Notes under the pieces: generated by a model
What the model saw: only the letters and a program-made list of their open reading frames with translations
Told to the model about the DNA's origin: nothing
Database searches by the model: none
Assembly (NCBI GenBank): GCA_002727775.1
Contig: PBUF01000093.1
Coordinates: 3,211 to 8,461, forward strand
Reading direction: 5' to 3'
Length of the DNA: 5,251 bases
From: Gammaproteobacteria bacterium
GTDB taxonomy: Bacteria > Pseudomonadota > Gammaproteobacteria > Pseudomonadales > Azotimanducaceae
Position numbers and translations under genes: made by a program
In this document: in pieces, positions 1 to 5,251 of the stretch
How the letters are laid out: each line of letters begins with the position of its first letter
Numbering within the stretch: the stretch's first letter is position 1

Positions 1-158
1 GCGACTAAAACGAGAATACTAGATAGAACCAGTTGTGCTCTATAAGGCCTTAGCCAGCCAAATAATCTGCCCAGCAAGCTGACGTTCAGTACGGCTCCGC
101 TGAGATCCGCATCAAACATCGAGTAGTCTCTTTTGACTTTAACTGTCTGTTCGCTCAT
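1..158 (-). CDS. ABC exporter half-transporter, second subunit (N-terminal fragment, runs off the left edge)
   Basis: Only the first 52 codons are in the window; the gene continues past base 1. The visible protein begins MSEQTVKVKRDYSMFDADLS and continues into a segment containing LLGRLFGWLRPYRAQL and then a hydrophobic run. This is the usual start of a type IV ABC exporter half: a cytosolic lead, an amphipathic elbow helix with the W-L-R-P-Y-R pattern, and the beginning of transmembrane helix 1. The ATG overlaps the stop of the preceding exporter gene as ATGA (bases 155-158), and a weak AAGAAG-like Shine-Dalgarno lies about 9 nt upstream, so translational coupling is likely. Two adjacent exporter halves with a 4-base overlap imply a heterodimer; this subunit should supply the consensus Walker B glutamate that its partner lacks. 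The ATPase domain is outside the window, so this last point is inference. The product is an inner-membrane protein of unknown substrate. Confidence 0.85.
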   Translation of the reverse strand, partial: MSEQTVKVKRDYSMFDADLSGAVLNVSLLGRLFGWLRPYRAQLVLSSILVLV

Positions 159-1951
159 GAGATCGCGCTTCTTATTGATCCTAGCTCGTCCTCGCCGCCC
201 TCTCGCTGAATCCTCTCAAGCTCTGCGTAGTATCCTTTCATTGTCAGGAGCGACTCATGTGTTCCTTGTTCGATTATATTGCCATTATCCATGACTATAA
301 TTCGGTCTGCGTGCCGAGTTGTGCTGACTCTATGAGACACGAGTAAGGTCGTTTGGTTTTTTCTCAAACGCTTGAGTTCCGACAGAATGTGTTCTTCGGT
401 TTCTGTGTCAACAGCGGAGAAGCAATCGTCGAGGATGAGTACTGGCGCGTTGCGGATTAGGCCTCGGGCCAGTGTCGCTCGTTGCTTCTGGCCTCCAGAC
501 AGCGTGACTCCTCTCTCACCCACGAGAGTTTCGAGTTTTTCCGGGAAGTCCTCTATGGTCTGTTTTAAATCTGCGGAGTTTGCCGCGGCCCAGATTTCGT
601 CGAGGGCACGATTTGGGTCATCGTAAGTCAGGTTTTCCTTTAAAGGCTCTCCAAAGAGAAACGGATCTTGAGGCACCATTGCGACTTGTGATCGAAGCTG
701 CGATAAAGGATAGGAGCGGATATCGCATCCATCTATCATTATTGAATTAGGCGCCGAGTCTAAGAGCCGAACAAGCAATTTGAGTAACGTCGTTTTGCCT
801 GAACCAACCCGACCCATGATGGCTAAAGTCTCTCCCGTTTCGATGATCAGCGAGAGGTCTTTGATCACGTTTTTGTTGGTACCTTGATAGGAGTAGCTGA
901 CTTGGTCTAGTTCTATTTTGCCGGTGATTTGTTTGGGAGCTAAGTGGCTCGGTTTGTCCGAGATTTCGGGACCTAAGTCAAAAATTTCGAAAAGCCGATT
1001 GCTTGCCACTGCGGCCCGCTGGAATAGGTTGATGATGAAACCCGCGACGCGAAAGGGGCCAACCACCATGTTTAAAAACATGAAAAACGCCACAAAGTCG
1101 CCAAGTGGAAGTTCTTTATTGATTACTAGGTACCCGCCATATCCCAATATTGTCATTGAGCACAGCGCCACCAGACTTGGCATCCAAGCGCCCATAAGAG
1201 AATTGATCCGGGCTTGCTCATAGAACGAATCGGCATAGGCTTGATTGGTTTCCCCAAATCGTCGGATTTCATTCTCTTCTTGAATCATCGCTTGGATAGT
1301 GCGGATACCGGATAAGTTCTCTTGTACTTGCGTCCCCATGTCGGACAGGCGATCTTGTACCTGCCCAGAAACGATGCCTAAACGCTTTGATGAATACTTT
1401 GCGTATAGAAAGACCAAAGGCAGGGGAGGGATCAACAAGAGTGTCAACGGGACTGAATAGTAGAGCATGAAACCAAAGCCTACCGTCGTCGCGAAAAACA
1501 GGATGATGATCAGAATAGTGCCCATTGCAAATAACCGCTGTATTAAAGCGATATCGGCGATCGCCCTGGTCATCATATCTCCTATAGTGTACTTGTTGAA
1601 AAAATCTGAACCTTGCTGTTGGAGGGTTGTGTATAGTTTTTGCCTGAGGTCAAAGGCCACGCCTAAGCCAGATTGTCTGACGTTATATCGAGCGTAGGAA
1701 ACGATGACATAGCGTGCAGCTACGGCGAGGAATATTGTTGCTATTGGTCCTGCTAAATCAAAGTTCCCCTCCGTCATTCTGTTAATGGAGACCGCCATGA
1801 AAAAGGGCACCATTGCTTCGCATACCCTTGCCAGCCCAAAAGCAAGGATCCCGGATATCAATTTGAATTTGTAGGGAGTCACGAAGACCCCCAGCCTGCC
1901 GAGCGATTTGAAGACTTCTAAGGGTTTGGTCGTGTTAACTTCATCGGCCAT
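155..1951 (-). CDS. ABC exporter half-transporter, first subunit, with degenerate Walker B (MdlA/YheI-like)
   Basis: This 598-residue half-transporter has an N-terminal membrane domain (about residues 20-310, roughly six helices) fused to an ATPase domain. Visible motifs are Walker A GRVGSGKTT (380-388), the Q-loop glutamine in VPQDPFLFG (Q428), signature LSGGQ (484-488), Walker B VLILDD (504-509), D-loop SAVD and H-loop VSH (H540). The residue after the Walker B aspartate is D509, not the usual catalytic glutamate. That is the hallmark of the weak site in heterodimeric exporters such as TM287/288, BmrCD and E. coli MdlAB. The frame stays open another 50 codons upstream, but those overlap the conserved end of asnS and read as non-family sequence, so I start at [10 protein letters not shown]. 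There the ATG shares one base with the asnS stop (TAATG, 1949-1953). No Shine-Dalgarno is evident, so initiation probably depends on ribosomes finishing asnS. The partner gene follows with an ATGA overlap. The protein acts in the inner membrane; its substrate (drug, lipid or peptide) cannot be deduced. Confidence 0.93.
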   Translation of the reverse strand: MADEVNTTKPLEVFKSLGRLGVFVTPYKFKLISGILAFGLARVCEAMVPFFMAVSINRMTEGNFDLAGPIATIFLAVAARYVIVSYARYNVRQSGLGVAFDLRQKLYTTLQQQGSDFFNKYTIGDMMTRAIADIALIQRLFAMGTILIIILFFATTVGFGFMLYYSVPLTLLLIPPLPLVFLYAKYSSKRLGIVSGQVQDRLSDMGTQVQENLSGIRTIQAMIQEENEIRRFGETNQAYADSFYEQARINSLMGAWMPSLVALCSMTILGYGGYLVINKELPLGDFVAFFMFLNMVVGPFRVAGFIINLFQRAAVASNRLFEIFDLGPEISDKPSHLAPKQITGKIELDQVSYSYQGTNKNVIKDLSLIIETGETLAIMGRVGSGKTTLLKLLVRLLDSAPNSIMIDGCDIRSYPLSQLRSQVAMVPQDPFLFGEPLKENLTYDDPNRALDEIWAAANSADLKQTIEDFPEKLETLVGERGVTLSGGQKQRATLARGLIRNAPVLILDDCFSAVDTETEEHILSELKRLRKNQTTLLVSHRVSTTRHADRIIVMDNGNIIEQGTHESLLTMKGYYAELERIQREGGEDELGSIRSAIS

Positions 1952-3345
1952 TAAAACGCGGCGTTTTTGGGTACTCTGGGGAACGGTATTGTGTCGCGGA
2001 TGTTTTCCATGCCCGAGACATATTGGACAAGTCGCTCGAACCCAAGCCCAAAGCCAGCGTGGGGGACCGTCCCATATTTCCTTAGATCTCGATACCACCA
2101 CAATTCCCGCTTTAAAGCTTCGTTGTTTAGCCGAAGATCCAGCACGTCGAGCCGTTCCTCTCTTTGGCTTCCTCCCACTATTTCGCCTACTCCGGGCACG
2201 AGGATATCCATTGCAGCGACTGTTTTTTCGTCATCATTTAGACGCATATAAAAGGCCTTGATGTCTTTGGGATAGTCTGTGACTACTAGGGGGCCTTTCA
2301 CTACCTCTTCGGTTAAGAAACGCTCGTGTTCAGATTGAAGGTCTGAACCCCAGGAGACATCGAATTCGAATTTTTTTCCGGAGTTCTCAAGTGTTTTAAT
2401 CGCGTCAGAGTAAGACATCACCGCGAATTCACTTTCGACTAGACTCTGCAATCGCTCGATAACATTAGAATTGACTTGAGTGTTGAAGAATTCGAGGTCT
2501 TCCATGCAGTTGCTTAGAGTGTCACTGAAGGCCGTCTTTAAGAGCGATTCTGCTAATCGGGCATTGTCTTGGAGGTCTGCGAATGCTATTTCGGGCTCGA
2601 TCATCCAAAATTCGGCGAGATGACGACTAGTATTTGAATTCTCTGCTCGAAATGTTGGACCGAAGGTGTATACCTTTTTTAAAGCGCAGGCGTGCGTTTC
2701 GAGATTTAGTTGACCAGAGACGGTAAGAAAGGTCTCTGAGCCAAAAAAGTCTTCAGAGAAGTCTGTTTGTTCTCTGTGGAGTTGATCGAGAGTGGAGACT
2801 CTGAACATATCGCCAGCGCCTTCGCAATCGCTGGACGTGATAATCGGTGTGTTAACCCAGTAAAACCCAGACTCATCAAAGAAACGGTGGACTGATTGAG
2901 CTAGTCTGTTTCGAATTCGGGTAATTGCTCCAAAGGTATTGGTTCTTGGTCGCAAATGGGCGACGGTTCTAAGAAATTCAAACGAGTGTTTTTTTTTGGC
3001 GATTGGATAGGATTCTGGATCGTCGACCCACCCGAGCACCTCGATTTTGATTGCGTGAATCTCACGGTCCTGCCCCTTACCTTGAGAAGCAACGAGCTTG
3101 CCCGCAACGCTTATTGAACATCCCACACCGAGCTTTTCAATTTCGGATTCGTAATTTTCGAGTTCGCCGTCTGCAACCACTTGTAGGTTACTCAAGCAAG
3201 AACCGTCATTAAGATGAACAAAAGAAAAACCGCCTTTTGAAGTGCGCTTGGATCTCACCCAGCCACATAGCTGTAGCATGGTTCCTTCGACCAATTCTTC
3301 TTCGAATGTTTCTTTTACGGTGGTTATTCTGGTTTGTTCGGCCAT
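1951..3345 (-). CDS. asnS: Asparaginyl-tRNA synthetase
   Basis: This class IIb aminoacyl-tRNA synthetase attaches asparagine to tRNA-Asn in the cytoplasm in an ATP-dependent reaction. From the chosen start it has 464 residues, close to the 466 of E. coli AsnS, which it resembles throughout. The N-terminal OB-fold anticodon-binding domain (about 22-110) includes [16 protein letters not shown]. The class II catalytic core contains the motif 1 region around NTPIIT (165-170), motif 2 [15 protein letters not shown] (232-246), the Asn-specific [10 protein letters not shown] (391-400), motif 3 GLGFERL (433-439), and the typical C-terminal end [12 protein letters not shown]. An in-frame ATG at 3378 would add 11 residues. 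I prefer the ATG at 3345 because its length matches the family and a GGAAGAG lies 12 nt upstream, whereas the earlier ATG is preceded only by AT-rich sequence. The stop overlaps the ATG of the ABC exporter gene, so asnS appears to lead a three-gene operon. An A9 run on the coding strand (2989-2997) encodes three lysines. Confidence 0.96.
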   Translation of the reverse strand: MAEQTRITTVKETFEEELVEGTMLQLCGWVRSKRTSKGGFSFVHLNDGSCLSNLQVVADGELENYESEIEKLGVGCSISVAGKLVASQGKGQDREIHAIKIEVLGWVDDPESYPIAKKKHSFEFLRTVAHLRPRTNTFGAITRIRNRLAQSVHRFFDESGFYWVNTPIITSSDCEGAGDMFRVSTLDQLHREQTDFSEDFFGSETFLTVSGQLNLETHACALKKVYTFGPTFRAENSNTSRHLAEFWMIEPEIAFADLQDNARLAESLLKTAFSDTLSNCMEDLEFFNTQVNSNVIERLQSLVESEFAVMSYSDAIKTLENSGKKFEFDVSWGSDLQSEHERFLTEEVVKGPLVVTDYPKDIKAFYMRLNDDEKTVAAMDILVPGVGEIVGGSQREERLDVLDLRLNNEALKRELWWYRDLRKYGTVPHAGFGLGFERLVQYVSGMENIRDTIPFPRVPKNAAF

Positions 3346-3379
3346 CTTTTTGCTTGGCTCTTCCGTAGATATCGACATA

Positions 3380-3409
3380 ATAACATTGATTGATAATTGG
3401 CTTCGACAA
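3380..3409 (-). promoter_or_regulatory. Possible sigma-70 promoter for the asnS-exporter operon
   Basis: Read on the minus strand, TTGTCG (3409-3404) is followed by an 18-bp spacer and TGTTAT (3385-3380), each matching the consensus at 4/6 positions. Transcription would begin near 3373, between the two possible asnS start codons. If the promoter is real, only the ATG at 3345 could be used, with a leader of about 27 nt. It overlaps the plus-strand candidate almost completely, which would make the two promoters mutually exclusive. The match is weak. Confidence 0.2.
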
Positions 3410-3414
3410 AATAT
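3386..3414 (+). promoter_or_regulatory. Possible sigma-70 promoter for the DUF3014 gene
   Basis: A -35-like TTGATT (3386-3391) is followed by a 17-bp spacer and AAATAT (3409-3414). These match the consensus at 4/6 and 3/6 positions. The start site would be near 3421, giving a leader of about 35 nt before the ATG at 3456. An AGGA (3450-3453) sits only 2 nt before that ATG, which is a short Shine-Dalgarno spacing. Both promoter boxes are weak matches in AT-rich DNA, so this is only a candidate. Confidence 0.22.
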
Positions 3415-3455
3415 GAAGACGCCTGTGTTGACATTTCTATTGATGGCTCAGGAAT

Positions 3456-4271
3456 ATGCTTAAAAAAGGCTTACTTGTAGGGGCAGCTCTCTTAATTGGT
3501 CTCTTTCTACTCTTTCTTTTTTATCCTTTCCCCGACGAGAGCTCGTCTGTGCAAAAAGACGCTGATAACTCTGGTCAAGAAGGCGAGTTGAGCGAGTTAA
3601 AAGAAGCGCAAAGTACCGTTTTGAGACAAATTTCGCGGGATAGTTCCGCTGTTAAGCCGGATGTACAGTTTGAAAGCGAGCCTAAAATAGCAACTAAACT
3701 GCCTCCTTTGCGTGAAAGTGATGAGTTTATTCGAGATAAGGTATCAGATTGGGGGTTGCCCAAGCTTTGGGTCGATAATGAGTCGCTGATTGCGCGATAC
3801 GCTGCATTGATCGCCAGTACTTCGAGAGGAGAATTGCCGAGAAGACAGCTGGCTTTTCTAGTGCCTAAGGGAAATTTTAAAGTGCTCCGAGATGGAGAAA
3901 AAATTTTTGCGAGTCCCGAAAACTATCGTCGTTTTGATAACTTCGTGGACCTTGTAGAGCAAGTGCCAGTTGGTCGACTAGCGCAGTTGCTGCGTGAGAT
4001 TGATCCATTGGTTCGAATTTCTTTGAGACAGCTCGGATTATCAGGGGCTCCTGAATCGATTCTCCTTGGCGCGTTTGACAGAATATTGTCGATGCCCAGA
4101 TTACCTTCTAGAATCGAGTTGGTGCAATCGACGGTCGTTTTTGAATTTGCTGACCCGAGTCTTGAGTCGCTGCCGGAGTTCGAAAAACAACTCATCCGGA
4201 TGGGACCTAGAAATTTAGAGCGACTGCAGAATTACACGAGGAAATTGAAGAGCATTTATCTCAAGACTTGA
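3456..4271 (+). CDS. DUF3014 family membrane-anchored protein
   Basis: This 271-residue protein of unknown function matches my recollection of the DUF3014 family (PF11219). It has a short lysine-containing N-terminus and one hydrophobic segment at about residues 5-23 (LLVGAALLIGLFLLFLF). A polar, probably disordered linker rich in Ser, Glu and Asp follows (about 26-80), then the conserved domain. Family-like blocks are LPPLRESDEF (82-91), SRGELPRRQLAFLVP (123-137), an ENYRRFD segment (155-161), and the C-terminal FADPSLESLPEFEKQLIRMG (230-249), which leads into PRNLERLQ. The segment has no lipobox cysteine, so it is more likely a signal anchor holding the domain on the periplasmic side of the inner membrane; this topology is inference. 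The start is the only good ATG in the frame, with AGGA 2 nt upstream. The gene stands alone on the plus strand, divergent from asnS, and its last 11 bases overlap the end of the convergent FemAB-like gene. A hairpin with a T tract spans its stop codon. Confidence 0.88.
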   Translation: MLKKGLLVGAALLIGLFLLFLFYPFPDESSSVQKDADNSGQEGELSELKEAQSTVLRQISRDSSAVKPDVQFESEPKIATKLPPLRESDEFIRDKVSDWGLPKLWVDNESLIARYAALIASTSRGELPRRQLAFLVPKGNFKVLRDGEKIFASPENYRRFDNFVDLVEQVPVGRLAQLLREIDPLVRISLRQLGLSGAPESILLGAFDRILSMPRLPSRIELVQSTVVFEFADPSLESLPEFEKQLIRMGPRNLERLQNYTRKLKSIYLKT

Positions 4272-4292
4272 TCTCAAAAGTCCTGAGTTTTT
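4260..4292 (+). terminator. Rho-independent terminator spanning the stop codons of two convergent genes
   Basis: CTCAAGACTT (4260-4269) can pair with AAGTCCTGAG (4278-4287) around an 8-nt loop, giving a 10-position stem with one A.C mismatch (4264/4283). Five T residues follow at once (4288-4292). The T tract is on the plus strand, so it should end the DUF3014 transcript. In the minus-strand RNA the mismatch becomes a G.U pair, so the stem is fully paired, but what follows is AUAAAUGC rather than a U tract, which makes termination in that direction doubtful. The stem is short and only half GC, so strength is uncertain. No folding energy was calculated. Confidence 0.55.
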
Positions 4293-5251
4293 CAAGGTCC
4301 GTATTAGAGCTGAACGGAGAACGATGCTCGATGTAGGCGATGTCGTCTGCAACATGTTGTCGTTCCTCGTCCAAGAACCGTCGTACCGCATCTTTAAAGT
4401 TAGGGTCGGAAATCCAATGAGCGCTGTATGTCGCTTGGGGTAGGTAGCCTCTCGCGACCTTATGAGAACCCTGGGCGCCTGCTTCGACTTTTTTTAGATT
4501 GTGCTTTATCGCGAAGTCTATTGCCTGGTAATAGCACACTTCAAAATGTAAGAATCGATGGTCTTCAATACATCCCCAATTTCTGCCAAAGAGTGTATCG
4601 CCTCCTATAAAATTGAGCGCGCCCGCAATGTATTTGTCCTCTCGCTTTGCCAATATCAGGAGAATATCCTCGGGCATCGTTTGGCCTATGAGAGAGAAAA
4701 ACTCGCGAGTCAGATAAGGAGTTCCCCATTTTCTGGCTCCGGTGTCGACATAGAAGTGGTAGAAAGCATCCCAATGTTGCTCGTTAAGCAAGTCACCTGT
4801 TGCCCATTCGATAGTGATGTCGTTAGCCAAAGCGTCCCGTCGCTCTCGTTTGAGGTTCTTCCTCTTCTTGGAGGCAAGGTCTGAGAGAAACTGGTCAAAG
4901 TCCTGGTAGCCAGCATTGTGCCAATGGAATTGCTGATCGATACGGGATAGAAATCCAGATTGATTGGCATAGTCCCATTGATTTTTTGGCATGAAAGTCA
5001 TGTGCATCGATGAAACTTGTGTTTTTTGAGCCACACCTATGCAGGCATCTAGAAGGATATTAATGTTCTTCTCATTGGGATTTAATGCAAGCAGTCTCGG
5101 TCCAGTCGCAGGGGTGAAGGGTATGCTACTCTGGAGTTTGGGATAATAGCGTCCGCCTGCTCGTTGCCACGCGTCAGCCCATCCATAATCAAAGACGTAT
5201 TCTCCCTGGGAGTGGCTTTTCAGGTACATCGGTACGACTCCGATGAGTTCA
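4261..5251 (-). CDS. FemAB-like / DUF482 GNAT-fold acyltransferase (5' end beyond the right edge)
   Basis: The frame stays open to the right edge. Codons before the ATG at 5229 read E-L-I-G-V-V-P and join smoothly to MYLKSHSQGEYVFDYGWADA, a hallmark segment of the family, so that ATG is internal and the true start is outside the window. About 329 codons are visible; members I know of are roughly 370-390 residues, so little is missing. The sequence matches the FemAB-like family (PF04339, formerly DUF482), which is related to the N-acyltransferases that build peptidoglycan cross-bridges. Residues below are counted from M at 5229. Recognisable blocks are WADAWQRAGGRYYPKLQ (17-33), FTPATGPRLL (38-47), QFHWHN (100-105), the basic SKKRKNLKRERR (120-131), GARKWGTPYLT (164-174), GRNWGC (215-220), HFEVCYYQ (228-235) and the conserved EAGAQGSHKVARGYLP (249-264). 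No signal peptide or membrane helix is visible, suggesting a cytosolic enzyme. The substrate is not established for this family. The last 11 bases overlap the convergent DUF3014 gene. Confidence 0.88.
   Translation of the reverse strand, partial: ELIGVVPMYLKSHSQGEYVFDYGWADAWQRAGGRYYPKLQSSIPFTPATGPRLLALNPNEKNINILLDACIGVAQKTQVSSMHMTFMPKNQWDYANQSGFLSRIDQQFHWHNAGYQDFDQFLSDLASKKRKNLKRERRDALANDITIEWATGDLLNEQHWDAFYHFYVDTGARKWGTPYLTREFFSLIGQTMPEDILLILAKREDKYIAGALNFIGGDTLFGRNWGCIEDHRFLHFEVCYYQAIDFAIKHNLKKVEAGAQGSHKVARGYLPQATYSAHWISDPNFKDAVRRFLDEERQHVADDIAYIEHRSPFSSNTDLEKLRTFEIKS

Larger units (their letters stand above)
3346..3455. promoter_or_regulatory. Divergent intergenic region between asnS and the DUF3014 gene
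   Basis: About 110 bp of AT-rich sequence separates two genes that point away from each other, so it must hold both promoters unless one gene is read from elsewhere. If asnS starts at 3378, the region is 77 bp. A perfect TTGACA is present on the plus strand at 3428-3433, but no good -10 lies 16-18 bp downstream and the implied start would fall inside the DUF3014 gene, so it may be chance. I see no T-box, attenuator, tRNA-like fold or clear operator palindrome. ATTGAT recurs (3385-3390 and 3439-3444, with TGAT repeated in the first), which is weak evidence for a binding site. Confidence 0.55.

Noticed and set aside
372..626. Plus-strand open frame opposite the ABC ATPase domain; similar frames lie at 918-1223, 1467-1697, 1908-2261 and 1967-2251.
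   Set aside because: All are antisense to strongly conserved exporter or asnS coding sequence. Their translations are low-complexity, Ser- and Arg-rich, with no family resemblance and no promoter or ribosome site.
1952..2101. A 50-residue N-terminal extension of exporter A, starting at an upstream ATG at 2101.
   Set aside because: It lies wholly within the conserved C-terminal part of asnS in another frame, is rich in Pro, Arg, Trp and Cys, and does not look like exporter sequence. The TAATG start at 1951 gives a normal family length.
3346..3378. An 11-residue longer AsnS beginning [11 protein letters not shown].
   Set aside because: Not excluded, but not preferred: no ribosome site precedes it, and the shorter form matches E. 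coli AsnS in length and in the distance to the GWV motif.
3428..3433. Perfect TTGACA taken as the -35 box of the DUF3014 gene.
   Set aside because: No acceptable -10 lies 16-18 bp downstream (GGAATA or GAATAT), and transcription would start after the ATG.
3209..3463. Small open frames on both strands across the asnS start and the intergenic region.
   Set aside because: They overlap the conserved asnS N-terminus or end just inside the DUF3014 gene; their composition is Lys/Arg/Asn-rich and lacks domain character.
4558..4884. Plus-strand open frame of 108 codons opposite the FemAB-like gene.
   Set aside because: It is antisense to conserved family blocks and has no ribosome site or recognisable domain, so it is a shadow frame.
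1..5251. A mobile element, defence island or other undescribed system.
   Set aside because: No transposase, integrase, terminal inverted repeats, repeat array, tRNA attachment site or toxin-like small gene is visible. All genes fit a housekeeping, exporter and envelope context with uniform composition.

Overview
The window looks like ordinary chromosome from a gammaproteobacterium. The asparaginyl-tRNA synthetase resembles the enteric AsnS from end to end, and it is surrounded by a DUF3014 protein and a FemAB-like (DUF482) acyltransferase, both of which are common in proteobacterial genomes. Base composition is moderate (mid-40s % GC by eye). I see no tRNA, rRNA, insertion sequence, CRISPR array, phage gene or integration site. 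The lineage is inferred from remembered protein resemblance, not from a search.

Layout, left to right. (1) At the left edge on the minus strand is the first 52 codons of an ABC exporter half-transporter, cut by the window. (2) Next, also minus, is a complete 598-residue ABC exporter half-transporter with an aspartate in place of the catalytic Walker B glutamate. (3) Next, also minus, is asnS. In transcription order these read asnS, exporter A, exporter B, joined by TAATG and ATGA stop/start overlaps, so they form one tightly packed and probably translationally coupled operon. (4) A divergent intergenic stretch of about 110 bp follows. (5) On the plus strand is a 271-residue membrane-anchored DUF3014 protein. 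(6) It converges on the 3' end of a minus-strand FemAB-like acyltransferase whose 5' end lies beyond the right edge. The two reading frames overlap by 11 bp, and a terminator-like hairpin with a T tract spans both stop codons.

How the genes work together: asnS charges tRNA-Asn. The two ABC subunits would form a heterodimeric exporter with one degenerate and one competent ATP site; its substrate cannot be read from the sequence. DUF3014 and FemAB-like proteins have no firmly established role, although both are plausibly linked to the cell envelope. The coding is dense, and the only stretch without a gene is the short divergent promoter region. I found no convincing undescribed system. The points worth a second look are the coupled synthetase/exporter operon, the terminator inside the convergent gene overlap, and an A9 run inside asnS.
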